Of a stretch of 22,985 nucleotides of DNA, positions 10,946 to 19,769 are shown piece after piece. The DNA is from Monoraphidium neglectum (lineage: Eukaryota; Chlorophyta; Chlorophyceae; Sphaeropleales; Selenastraceae). Each line of letters opens with the position of its first letter. The first letter of the stretch is position 1. The DNA lies in the NCBI RefSeq assembly GCF_000611645.1, contig NW_014013148.1:4144-27128 (forward strand), given 5' to 3'. Below the pieces are notes generated by a model. The model made no database searches, was not told the origin of the DNA, and saw only the letters and a list, made by a program, of their open reading frames with translations. Position numbers and translations under genes: made by a program.

Positions 10946-11065
10946 GATCGCGCTGCGAGTATATTTGTTTTTTGCTCCTCCAGGCCCAACAATTCAGCAA
11001 ACGCACACCAGCTGCCTATAGGAGGAGTTTGGCAAACCAACCTACACTATGTCCCTCTGCGTGCG

Positions 11066-11070
11066 TGTAA
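11066..11070 (+). terminator. candidate poly(A) signal TGTAA for the polyglutamine ORF
   Basis: TGTAA is the common poly(A) signal of chlorophyte algae. It lies about 390 bp downstream of the plus-strand stop at 10675. A five-base match also occurs by chance, so the call rests on position. Confidence 0.35.
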
Positions 11071-11238
11071 GTAATCACCACCGAAAAACTGTCTGGTGAT
11101 GGCTACCAACAACAAAAAGTTTCACGCAGATAGCCGAGGGAACCGTGCTGCTTGCCAGAGACAACCACCAAAGCCAGCACTGTCCATACTGCCGCACCGC
11201 CGCCGCCGCTGCACCGGCGTGGCCATCGCCTCCCCCCC

Positions 11239-12207
11239 TCATATGTTGGACCACAGGGACTCGGGGGCGCCGTCGTCCTGGTGCGCGGCGCCCCCGGCGC
11301 TGGCGTCCCCGTAGTTGCTGAGCTCGATACGGCGCAAATTATCGACCATGCGATGGATATAGAATTGCTGCAGCGCGCCAATGGCCTGGATGTTCTGCAT
11401 GCTGGCCTGCCTGCTGGGCAGCAGGGCGACGTAGCCCGACACGCCCACCGCGTAGCCTCCGGCGCAGGGATTCAAGACGCGGCCCCACACAGGGCTGCCG
11501 CGGCTCATGCGCTCCCGCAGCTCCCCCCACACCAGCTTGCGCCGCACCTCTGGCCGCACCCTCACGGGCTCCAGCTGCACGTCGCCATAGGGCGTGAACT
11601 GCTGGCCCAGCCGCACCTTGAGGAAGCTGTCGCGCCGCAGCGCTGGCGCCTTGCCGTCGCGCCTGACCAGCGGCTTGCCGTCTGCGGTGAAGAGCTGCGG
11701 CGCTCCCAGGTCGCAGAGGGCGATGGAGCTGAGGCCGTAGTACCCCGGGTCCACCACCACCGCCGAGCTGCCCGAGCGTATGATGCGTGCCAGCACAGCC
11801 TGGCCGCGCAGCCCAGGCGCACTGATGTTAAAGTGCTTCTGCAGCAGGCGCAGGCTGCTGGCGCGTGCCACCGCGCTGAGCACGTCGCTAGAGGACGGCG
11901 AGCAGAGACGCGCTGCGCCGTCGTCGCTGATGAGCGCCGCCGCCAGCTGCTGCTGCTGCTGCTGCCTCGGGGAGCGCTGCTGTTGCGGCTGCTGCTCCTC
12001 TTGCTGTGGCTGCTGCTGTTGTTGTTGCTGATGCTGTTTATGCTCTGCGTTGCCCGAAGCCGCCTGGCTACTGCTGCTGCTGCTATCGCTGCTGATGCTG
12101 CGCACCAGGCGAGATGGGGCCGCAATGTCGCCGCAACCAACGGCCACGGCCGCCGCGAGGCGATTGAGCGCCAACACCGAGGATGGCAACAGCGCGACAG
12201 GCGCCAT
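11239..12207 (-). CDS. mitochondrial S1-domain protein, probably bS1m-like ribosomal protein
   Basis: Single-exon gene of 322 residues. The start is the ATG at 12207; the longer open frame begins with GTG. The N-terminus MAPVALLPSSVLALNRLAAA is hydrophobic and basic and lacks acids, as in a mitochondrial presequence. A Ser/Gln-rich segment with short polyglutamine runs follows (CTG-rich DNA near 11950-12040). The C-terminal third holds one S1 RNA-binding fold near residues 235-300: GSPVWGRVLNPCAGGYAVGV, then SGYVALLPSRQA, then IGALQQFYIHRMVDNLRRIELS. This order matches the S1 pattern of a GxV strand, a glycine-rich turn, a G-F/Y-V/L-P-S strand, and a V-G-x-x-x strand ending in R-R-I-x-L-S. 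In mitochondria a single S1 repeat suggests a small-subunit protein acting in translation. The fold is fairly sure; ribosomal membership is inferred. Confidence 0.62.
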   Translation of the reverse strand: MAPVALLPSSVLALNRLAAAVAVGCGDIAAPSRLVRSISSDSSSSSSQAASGNAEHKQHQQQQQQQPQQEEQQPQQQRSPRQQQQQQLAAALISDDGAARLCSPSSSDVLSAVARASSLRLLQKHFNISAPGLRGQAVLARIIRSGSSAVVVDPGYYGLSSIALCDLGAPQLFTADGKPLVRRDGKAPALRRDSFLKVRLGQQFTPYGDVQLEPVRVRPEVRRKLVWGELRERMSRGSPVWGRVLNPCAGGYAVGVSGYVALLPSRQASMQNIQAIGALQQFYIHRMVDNLRRIELSNYGDASAGGAAHQDDGAPESLWSNI

Positions 12208-12449
12208 GCTGCTACAGGGTGTGCTCGGCACTGAGGCACCAGGCCAGATCTGGCGAAGGCCTTTCTTCAGCGACCCGTGCCTGGGAATGGTCCCTCCACT
12301 TCCGGATTAAGCACTCGTACGTCGATTGTGAAACAGGGCGTGATCATTCTTACTGTGTCAGCATTGCAGTACCGTGCTGAAGTCGAGCGCTGGTGACACC
12401 GATCAACAGGTCCCAACAGAGAGGCGCTCAGCGAGCAGGACCGCTTCCA
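12208..12449. promoter_or_regulatory. divergent promoter between the S1-domain gene and the heme-oxygenase-like gene
   Basis: The 242 bp between two divergent start codons must hold both 5' leaders and core promoters. I see no clear TATA box or inverted repeat. Both genes encode organelle-targeted proteins, so shared expression is possible, but the sequence itself does not show it. Confidence 0.4.
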
Positions 12450-14043
12450 ATGAAGGCATCTCATGTACACAAACCTTTGTCTGCAACATGCACCAAGCGC
12501 CCGCTTGCACCCCTCCTGCACCGGCGGCCTACCTCCGGGCTGCGTCAGTGTTCCACGCGTGGCACAGCGGCACTCCGTGTCGATGCGTCCAAGGGGTTTG
12601 GTAGCAGCAGCAACAGCAGCAGCGGTGAATCAAAGAAGCAAAAGAAAGCGTTTCGCAGCAGCGGTGGTACTGGAGCAGGTGGCGCTCAGGCCATAGATGG
12701 CGCCGTGGCGCCCGGCAAGGTGGGGCCAGCGACGGCCGCCTCCATGATGTGGGGCGAGCCTGCGCATGGGCACGGCCGCCTCACTGCACAGAGCTGCCCG
12801 CCGTTCCTGCCCGCAGGCTGTGAAGCAAGTGCTGCGCGCGACGCAGGGGGCGCGGCCGGTCGACCCGCGCGAGGCGGCCCGCGGGCGGCTGGACGTGGCG
12901 ACAGTCAAGGACTGGGGCTCAGGGGCGCCTGCAGAGCTGGGGGACCTGGCCGTGACGGCGCTGCGCACGCGCTTTGACGCGGCGGCGGACCGGCCGCTGT
13001 CGGTGCAGCTGGCGCTTCTGCTGGAGCAGCTCGAGGTGCTGTGAGGGACTCAGGAGGGGGGTGGAGGAGGGGGCGGTCGGGGTTCATCTGGGACGGGTGG
13101 GAGGGGTGCGGGAGCGGAGGGCAGGCGGTCTCGAGCGTGAGGGTTGGGGCGAGTGAACCAGCTACGCAAGAAGCGCAATGCCTGCAATCCAGCTGCAGCA
13201 GGACACGGTGCCGTTCCCAACACTGGTCTGAACGGCTTTGCATGGATCCACCACAACAATCGCCGCCCAAGCTCTGCCCGCCTGCTGTTCATCGCGCAGG
13301 CGCAGGGCGCGATGCAGCTGGCCAATGACGGGCGGCCCATCCCACCGTTCCAGCGGTGGAGCTTTACACGGCCGCGCTACGCGCAGTACTTGGCCGACAT
13401 GGCCGCGGTGCACTGCGCCATGGAGGACGCGCTGCACCAGGCCCTGGGAGGCGGTGCCGGCGGTGGCGGCAATGACGCGGTTGGCCCCAGCGGTCCTGTG
13501 CGAGCGGCGCTGGGACGGCTGGGGGCCAGCAGCGGGCTGCATCGCGGGGAGCAGCTGCGGCTGGACCTCGCGGCCCTGGTCGCTGCGGGAGGCGGCGGAA
13601 ACGGGGGCGGCAGCGGCGGCGGCAGCGGCGGCGGCGGCTCCACGCCTCCCACAGTCAGCGGCAGCAGCGCGGCGTTTGCAGCCTACGTGACGCAGCTGGG
13701 CGGCGCCGCGCGCTCCCAAGCCGGCAGCGCCGCCGAGCGTGACCGCGCCGCGCTGCGGCTGCTGGCCTGCGCCTACAGCCTGCTGGTCGGGTTCATGTCC
13801 ACCGGCGCGCGCGTCGGCGCGGCGGCGGCCGAACGCGCGGGCGCGGCGGCGGCGGGTGCCCTGCAGTGCTACACGGCGTACCCCTCCCTGGACAAGCGCG
13901 ACCCCGCGGCGGCGCTGGTGGCGGCGGTGGACGCGGCGGGGGCTGACCTGTCGCAAGAGCAGCGCCAGGTGTTGTATGACGAGCTTCCGCGCGCCTTCCC
14001 CAAGGCGGCGCTGATCGTGGCGGCCCTCGCCCACAAGGACTAG
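12450..14043 (+). CDS. plastid heme-oxygenase-like protein lacking the proximal histidine (HO2-type)
   Basis: Three in-phase exons, 12450-12719, 12817-13035 and 13300-14043, encode 410 residues. The first 65 or so are basic and Ser/Thr-rich (KASHVHKPLSATCTKRPLAP), as in a chloroplast transit peptide. A lysine-rich, disordered stretch follows. The C-terminal region follows plant heme oxygenases: AQGAMQLANDGRP aligns with the helix that normally carries A-M-x-L-H, then a tryptophan (FQRWSF), YAQYLADMAAVHCAMEDAL, SSGLHRGEQLRLDLAAL, FAAYVTQLGG, and a helix ending LVGFMSTGARVGAAAAERA. It closes with an LQCYTAYPSLD segment and an amphipathic end. The position of the heme-ligating histidine is alanine (about residue 171), so ordinary heme cleavage to biliverdin is unlikely. 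Plant HO2 proteins lack the same ligand. A Gly/Ser linker (about residues 261-279) interrupts the fold. Starting at ATG 12450 gives the best transit peptide. The family call rests on pattern only. Confidence 0.72.
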
Positions 14044-14129
14044 CCCGGCTGTTGAGAGCCTGCGCCCTGATTTGGCTACAAGCAATGTGCGGCAGACGAC
14101 GAGGCTTGTTTGCAGGAAAGGCTGTTGTG

Positions 14130-14134
14130 TTACA
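14130..14134 (-). terminator. candidate poly(A) signal TGTAA for CFAP96
   Basis: TTACA on plus reads TGTAA on minus, about 114 bp past the CFAP96 stop codon. That is a typical algal 3' UTR distance, and it falls within the presumed 3' UTR of the heme-oxygenase-like gene. Confidence 0.45.
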
Positions 14135-14247
14135 CCCCTTGGCTGTGTTCAGGGTGCATGTGCACAACCAACCGCTCAGCGCGCACATTCTGCGCGCTGC
14201 AAGGGAGCGCACAGCCACTCAAAGGCCGCGGGTGCAGGAGCCGCCAC

Positions 14248-16453
14248 TCATCCCCGGGAGAAGAGTGTAAAATCGATGTCTGGGGCGGGGCGTGCTGCTG
14301 TGGTGTAGGGGTTGACGTCCCGCATGGACAGCCGCTTGTGGCATGACCCCACCGGCTTGAAGGGCTTCTCGCTGCCCTGCTGGCGACGGAACTGAGTGGG
14401 CACGAGGGGCGGCAGCGCGGCGGCGACCAGCGGTGGGCAAGCGCTTATGTCGATTGTTCTGGGTTGGCAGCTTGTGAGGAGTGACTCTGCCAGCCGTGTA
14501 TAATGTTCGGGCAGTTGCGCCCTTTTTGAAAAGTCACGAGGAACTGAGACGTGCCAATTAGCGGGGGCGCCTTGTCTCACCTGGGCCTCGTGCACGGGAT
14601 CTGGCATGAAGTCCCGCCCCACCTGGCTAAAAACGCAGTAGGCAGCACCCTGCAACAGAGCGCGCACACGAGGGATTGGGTTCAGCGCCAGGGAATGCAA
14701 GGTTTGGCGTTATGTAGATTCGCAATAAAGGGCAAACCAACCTTGTGAGGCATTGCCAAAACCCGACAGCTGCGGCACCCCTCATCATCGGCCTGTCAGT
14801 CTGCTCACCTGCTTCGGTGGCGCGCCAGCGCGCCACGGCTTCACCGGGGACCCAGCAGTGGATGCGCGGGCCCCCTCGCCCTGCTGCTGCGCCTCTGTCG
14901 CGGCACCTGCCTGCTGCCTCTGCGACAGGAAGGTGTCCGCTGAGAATGTTCGCCGTAGGTGGCCTGCCGATACGAATGGCTTTGCCGACGTTGCCTTGGC
15001 CTTGGCTGCCATCTCCTGCCCAGTGGTGAGGTGTATGTCGTGCGCGGGTAGATCCAGGATTGGTCAGGGCACAAAGAGTGTCAGCCTGAGCGCCTTGTCC
15101 AAAGCGAGGGGGGCAGCAGCGCAGGTGGGTGTTGTTCCGGCTGGAAGGTGATGCCCCCCCCCCCCCGGGCATGGCCGACCTTCTCCTTGAGGCGGCCGCC
15201 GTTGTACACGTCGCTGTGGTACACGGGCGGCTCACCCAGGGTGCGGTCCCGCCATGGCCGGCCAAAGCCTGTGATGACACCGACGGGCACAAGTATGGCA
15301 GCACTCGTGACGGACAAGTTCGCAAAGCTTGCGGACACAGCGCTGGTCTTGCCTGCACTATGCAAACGTGCTGCTGTCCGCTCTGCCCCGGCCACGTGCA
15401 GCCTTTGCTTTCTGCCCCTCTCCCTTTCTCCAGGAGTGCGGCCTGCGACCCCTGGTTGCCGCAAGACCCACGCACCACCAGTCTTGGGCCCTGTGGTGTA
15501 CATGTTCTTCAGCTTGTCAGCCGCCCTCCTTGGGGGGTTGCTGCGTCGAGCAGCGGCTGACCCATCTGTGTCCAGCGGCACGTTGCTGAGGCATCCATCG
15601 GTGCTGCCCGGCCCACAGCTGCACCCGAGTACGGATCGGCGTGGGTGGGAAGGCAGGGAGGGCGCGCTCACTAGGACAACCTGCGAGTACATGCGCGTGC
15701 ACTAGCGCGATCATCCCCGTTTGCTGCCAGCCCTACCTGGCCATTCTGTTAGGGAAACCAGGGCGCGTTGCAACCGCCAGCCTCGCTCGCTCGCACCAAC
15801 CAGCCCCTACTCGCACCTGATATTGCCGCGCCGCCCGACCAACGTCGCAAAGGGCTTGTCGCTGACGGGCTTGCCAGGGATGCGGCTCAGCCGCTTGTCC
15901 AGAATCCACGCATCCACATAAGGCGCACCCTCGCCCAGGCTCCTGCGAGCAGAGCGCGGCCAGGCGAGTGGTCTGCAACTGAGCGCCCAGCAGCCCGCAT
16001 TGCCAGATGCCTGCTGCTGTCGCAGCGCGAAGTTCCTGTTCTGTGCACTCCAGCCAGCCAGCCAGCCCCCGCTCCTCGCGCCTCACACATCGAGCCCACC
16101 TGATTTGCTTGTCAAGGTATACCTCAGGGCTGCGGCCCTCCTTGCCAATCACTATGGCAAACTGCTTGCCGCTGTGGCGTGGCAGCTTGGTTGCTGCGGC
16201 GAGGTGCGGCGAAGGGCCGTGGGGTCAAACCAGTCAACGAACTGTTGCTTTTGCAGTGGGGGTGCTGTGGTACTTGCCCCGCAGTCCACCTCCCCGTCCC
16301 TTGGGTGCAGTTCAACTTTGCAGTCTTGCCCCAACCCCAATCCAGGTGTTTATCCTGCAGCTGTCCACCTGGCGGCTTGGAGTAAGGGTCCCCGATAGCC
16401 AGGGTCCCGGGCTCTGAGAATGTCCCAAACAAGTGCCCAGGCTCGCCGCCCAT
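14248..16453 (-). CDS. CFAP96: cilia- and flagella-associated protein 96 (DUF4586 family)
   Basis: Eight exons keep phase: 16453-16369, 16193-16100, 15942-15817, 15540-15479, 15268-15180, 15015-14809, 14649-14581 and 14391-14248, giving 291 residues. The joined protein follows the human C4orf47/CFAP96 layout: an N-terminal LFGTFSEPGTLAIGDPY, then GKQFAIVIGKEGRSPEVYLD, RSLGEGAPYVDAWILDKR, KNMYTTGPKTGFGRPW, EPPVYHSDVYNGGRLKEK, KPFVSAGHLRRTFSADTF, and a C-terminal segment SEKPFKPVGSCHKRLSMRD. The family localises to cilia and the centrosome/axoneme and has no known enzymatic activity. The start is the ATG at 16453 because it directly precedes the conserved N-terminus. Every intron is GT-AG and all phases close, which supports the model. 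An intronic open frame (QFVDWFDP, near 16225) could be mistaken for an exon but breaks phase. Intron 5 contains a run of 13 C residues. Confidence 0.85.
14266..14270 (+). terminator. candidate poly(A) signal TGTAA for the heme-oxygenase-like gene
   Basis: TGTAA lies about 223 bp after the plus-strand stop at 14043 and inside the last coding exon of the convergent CFAP96 gene. If used, the two messages overlap. Confidence 0.45.
15154..15166 (+). repeat. homopolymer run of 13 cytosines in CFAP96 intron 5
   Basis: Thirteen consecutive C residues occur on the plus strand (G on the sense strand) just inside intron 5 of CFAP96. Its length may be unreliable in sequencing. Because it is intronic in the model, it does not affect the protein. 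Confidence 0.8.
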
Positions 16454-17136
16454 CGTGCTGCGCGCCGCCTCTGCAGTGCTGCTGAGACAATACTGCCACC
16501 ACGTCAGGCGTGCAGCACGGCAATATCACAGTGGAGAACGCAAAACTTCTGTTTTGCTGTATCAACTGTTAGCAGTCGCGCCGAGCTGCAAGGCTGTCGC
16601 GAAGAGCCTGTCGCACGGTATGTACAGACGAGTAAATACAATACGGCCTGCACAAAATACAACAGTCATGTTATTTTTTTATATTTGTTACGGGCAAAAT
16701 TTGCCCCAGCAACAGCCTTCCACGTTGTGTTGAGCTGTTTTGTCCTTGGAGCAGCTGCGCTGCTGGCAGCTGCTACCGTACTCTAGCTCTGCATGACTCC
16801 TCAGGCGGGCATGCCAATCTCTGAGTAGGACCAGAAGTGTGTTTCCTACGCTTCTGGCTACGGCACATTTGCTCTCTATCTAGGGCAAATGCCCTCAATC
16901 GCGATCATACCACAGTGAGTTGTTACTGTTGTACACAAGGTGCAATCCAACCATGAACACAACGGCATGCTGAGTCGATCACGATCGATGAGCAAGGAGA
17001 GGGTGGCTGCACAAGGCGCAAGACCGCGCCAGCTGGCCGCTTGCTTGCATGCGTGCGTGCGTGCTGATGTGCATGGTGGATGACACGATGGTCCGACCGA
17101 GAGGGGCGAACTCACACCAAGCTAGCCGGCCGCGTG
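16454..17136. other. intergenic region between CFAP96 and the methyltransferase-like gene
   Basis: Both flanking genes are on the minus strand, so this 683-bp stretch should hold the 3' UTR of the methyltransferase-like gene and the promoter of CFAP96. No coding sequence is recognised. It has the most AT-rich patch seen (about 16640-16700), including T7ATA at 16674-16683, which reads TATAAAAAAA on the minus strand about 225 bp upstream of the CFAP96 start. No TGTAA was found on the minus strand. Confidence 0.45.
16674..16683 (-). promoter_or_regulatory. possible TATA box for CFAP96
   Basis: TATAAAAAAA on the minus strand lies about 225 bp upstream of the CFAP96 start codon, inside an AT-rich patch. 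It is a plausible TATA element, but the leader would be fairly long. Confidence 0.3.
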
Positions 17137-19254
17137 TCAGTAGAGGAAGGGGATGAACTTCTTTGTCTTGGCGGCGTAGTTCTTGTCTGCAAGTGGTGGG
17201 TAGGGTGGAAAGGGAGGAATCATGGGGGCATAGCATTGAGAGCAGTTGGATGGGGCTTGACAACTGCTGCAATGGCCAGGGGTGGAAGTGGCACTCACAG
17301 CATTCAGATGCTCCGATATGCGATGCGTGCATGCAAACCCCTGAAAAAAGCGCTGCCAGCGCCGCCCCGCTCACACTCTGCGCCGTATCTCTGCACCAGG
17401 CAGCTCTCCTCAAACTTGGCCTTGCGGTCCACCACAAACCACAGCACGATTGCCAGGGCCAGGCGGCCCTCGCTGCGCGTGATGGCGGCCAGGCCCAGCG
17501 CGGCTAGGACAAGCCCGCCGTACCTGGGCAACACAGGCACGAGAGGGTGCATGGGAAAGAAGGGGTCGCCCCACGCCAAGCCCGCGCGGTGTGGGAGTGC
17601 GCAACGACGGCTTGCTTGCAATAGACGCTACAGGCAAGGCAGTCTGGCAGTCTGGCAGGAACCCAGGACCCTTGCAAGTGCCACCCGCGCAAGTTCATCC
17701 CATAGGGGGCCCGCTCACATAGGGTGGCGCACGTAGGCTGCGATCAGAGGAGGGCCAATCCAGGTACAGGGCGATCCATGGTGGGAAGTCAGCTCAGTCG
17801 CACGCCGCAGGCAGAGTCAAAGGCAGCTGGCAATAGCACGACTTGATCCGCAGCCCCGCCCTGATGGACGTCCTTTCAACTGTCCCCATTCTGATCCCCA
17901 ATCATCCACCCCTTCCCCTCACCCCCCCCCCACGCACACACCGAAGAGGCCGTCTGTGACGAGCTTGTGGTTCTTGCGGGGGGTGGGCAGGGGGCTGATG
18001 TAGCGTCCAATGCTGATGAGCCCGTAAACACTGCAGGAGCGCGGGGGGGAGGGGGGGGAGATGTCAGATTGTTCATTGTGCGATGACGCGCACGCGGCGA
18101 CACGCGGCGGTCTGCTGCGACCTGAGATCCTGCATGACCCTCTGCAATGGCGTTGTCACTGGCGCCACCCCGGTCCTCACCAGAACACAAGGCCCGCGGT
18201 GAGGGCGACTGGATGCAAGGGGCACAGGGGTGGGGCGAGTGTGGCGGGGGTCGGAAGGTGCCCAATAAGCAAAAGAAGAGGCTGTTATATGCTGGTGGGA
18301 CTTCCAGCCCTCAAAGCCAGTACCCTTAATGGCAGTGCTGATGTTGCATGGCAGCCGGCGACGCCAAGTTGGCCCATGGGCCGCCCTACTGCTCACGTGT
18401 TGCCATCAGGTCAAAGAGACCCTTGAGGGCGGGACCGAGGGTGAGGGACAGGGGGGTGCCGGTGGATGAGAAAGCGAAGCAGCAGCTGCGACGACTCGCC
18501 CTCTCAGCTGGTATGCTGCTAGCCTGAAAAGGCAAGCGACCGCACCCACTCCAACGCTTAGGCTTGGCGAGGGTGAAGCCAGCCTCTAACACAAACACCC
18601 CCGCCCCCGTACACCCCCTTGTCGCATCCTCTCACCACAAGCCTGAAGGGCGGGAAGAGCACGAACAGCATTGTCAGCACCTGCGCTGCTACAAACGCCT
18701 CCCCCCTCTTGCCGAGCGACGTCGTGTCTGACAGCTCCTGCACCAATTCCTCCGCTGCAAAGGGGTCGTCCTGCAGCGCCAGGGGGTGCGACCGCACCGC
18801 CGACGCAGACGCCCCAGGCGCCTCGGCAGCGCCGCCGCCCGACTCGCTGCCGCTGGTGCTTGCCGAGTCAACAGCAGGCTGCTGTTGCGTCGGCGCTTCA
18901 ACCCATTCGGCAGCCTCGGCGTCGGAGGCACCATTGGTCGCGGAGGCACACAGCAGGTCGTCCCTGCGCATCCATGCGGGTGGCCGAAGCAACGCCGTGC
19001 TTGGCAAGCGCTTCGTATGCGAATGCGGCACCCGCCCCCCAAAGCCCTCAACACCGAGTGCATGCTTACAAAAGCGAGACGTAATGCACAATCAACTCAA
19101 GCACATACCTGAACGTGAGCCTTTGCCGACGGATCCACTGCGGTGCCAGCAGCTGCGCCCGTGGGGTGGTGGCCGCAAGTGCCAGCGTTCGCGCGTGCGG
19201 CATGGCAACGCTCGCCGCTGCCGGCCGCGTGCCCATCAACGCTGCTGCGCGCAT
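17137..19254 (-). CDS. isoprenylcysteine/phospholipid methyltransferase-like membrane protein, plastid-type
   Basis: Eight in-phase exons: 19254-19109, 18963-18636, 18421-18397 (25 nt), 18208-18181 (28 nt), 18030-17942, 17737-17719 (19 nt), 17523-17375 and 17186-17137, giving 277 residues. The N-terminus MRAAALMGTRPAAASVAMPH is basic and Ala-rich, a likely chloroplast transit peptide, followed by an acidic, disordered stretch. The membrane domain starts near residue 140 (VLTMLFVLFPPFRLV), continues through the microexon-built helix LALTAGLVFCVYGLISIGRY, then ISPLPTPRKNHKLVTDG and the signature YVRHPMYGG (207-215). Two more hydrophobic helices and the terminal AAKTKKFIPFLY follow. RHPxYxG with the late E-E-x-x-x-x-x-R/Y-G segment is characteristic of the ICMT/PEMT superfamily, which uses S-adenosylmethionine. 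The substrate is unknown. All phases close only when the 25- and 28-nt exons are included. Start ATG 19254 gives the transit peptide. Confidence 0.82.
17719..18421 (-). other. cluster of three microexons (25, 28 and 19 nt) in the methyltransferase-like gene
   Basis: Microexons at 18421-18397, 18208-18181 and 17737-17719 are each flanked by AG and GT. They encode GLFDLMAT, LALTAGLVF and AYVRHP, with split codons at the edges. Omitting any one breaks the frame or deletes part of a family-conserved segment; the 19-nt exon carries most of the RHP signature. Confidence 0.7.
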
Positions 19255-19769
19255 GGATGCGTAGTGAAACGAGCGCTACAAGGCTATTGAATGCCCTAGG
19301 CCGTCCCACGAGGCGAGTGTTTCGGCACACTGCGCGGGATGCTGCTGTTGTGCTGGCAGACGGGCGTTTCCTTTTGACTAGAGGACTCGCCAACAAGTCA
19401 GAATTCAAGGACCGGGCGCAAGGATCTTTTGACTTAGGCAGGCTTCCAAGCCTGCACTCTGGCTTGTAGATCTTTGATGGTGGTCTACCTGTCAGCGTAG
19501 CTTTTCAGCGTGCAGGGTTGTGGATCAAGGCCTGCGAGCTGGGGCTGGCGTAACTGACGGCAGCGGCCATGCAGGTGCGGTGCCATTGCACGCCCGCGTG
19601 CTTGGGTGGCGACAACGGCGCGCATGTGCGAACAGTTGCATGCGGTATGAGTGCCAGGAAATGCAGTTGTCTTTCATTGCTGCAGGCGAGACTTGAATAT
19701 TGATTGGGCAGGACAGAATCACGTCCCGCTATTCACAACACCTGTGCCTCCCTCTCTTGAGCTCTGCAG
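19255..19769. other. divergent interval between the methyltransferase-like gene and the GBP gene
   Basis: This 515-bp stretch should hold both promoters and the 5' end of the GBP message. No conserved domain is seen. A two-codon start exon is possible: ATG CAG at 19569-19574 is preceded by GCGGCC and followed directly by a GTGCGG donor, the same donor hexamer used several times in the channel gene. It would join in phase to the acceptor at 19768-19769. Confidence 0.4.

Larger units (their letters stand above)
10676..11238. other. convergent intergenic region between the polyglutamine ORF and the S1-domain gene
   Basis: No coding sequence is recognised in this 563-bp stretch between two convergent stop codons. 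It contains one algal-type poly(A) signal on each strand: TGTAA at 11066-11070 (plus) and the complement of TGTAA at 10941-10945 (minus). Each lies beyond the other, which implies overlapping 3' UTRs if both are used. Confidence 0.5.

Noticed and set aside
11152..12234. 360-codon plus-strand open frame
   Set aside because: It is antisense to the S1-domain gene and consists largely of Leu and Ala/Arg-rich low-complexity sequence, typical of a GC-rich shadow.
13162..14085. 307-codon minus-strand open frame
   Set aside because: It is antisense to the conserved heme-oxygenase-like exon and has Arg/Ala-rich composition without motifs.
15081..15692. 203-codon minus-strand frame read as one exon
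   Set aside because: It mixes real CFAP96 exon sequence with intron and stops early; the spliced model is consistent.
16194..16368. minus-strand QFVDWFDPTALR segment as a CFAP96 exon
   Set aside because: Including it ends in a stop before the next conserved motif; skipping it joins exons 1 and 2 in phase and fits the family.
18422..18524. longer version of methyltransferase exon 3, starting at a TTTTCAG acceptor
   Set aside because: It would add an unconserved Ser/Arg/Cys-rich segment within a membrane helix region; the 25-nt form gives the expected spacing. Alternative use remains possible.
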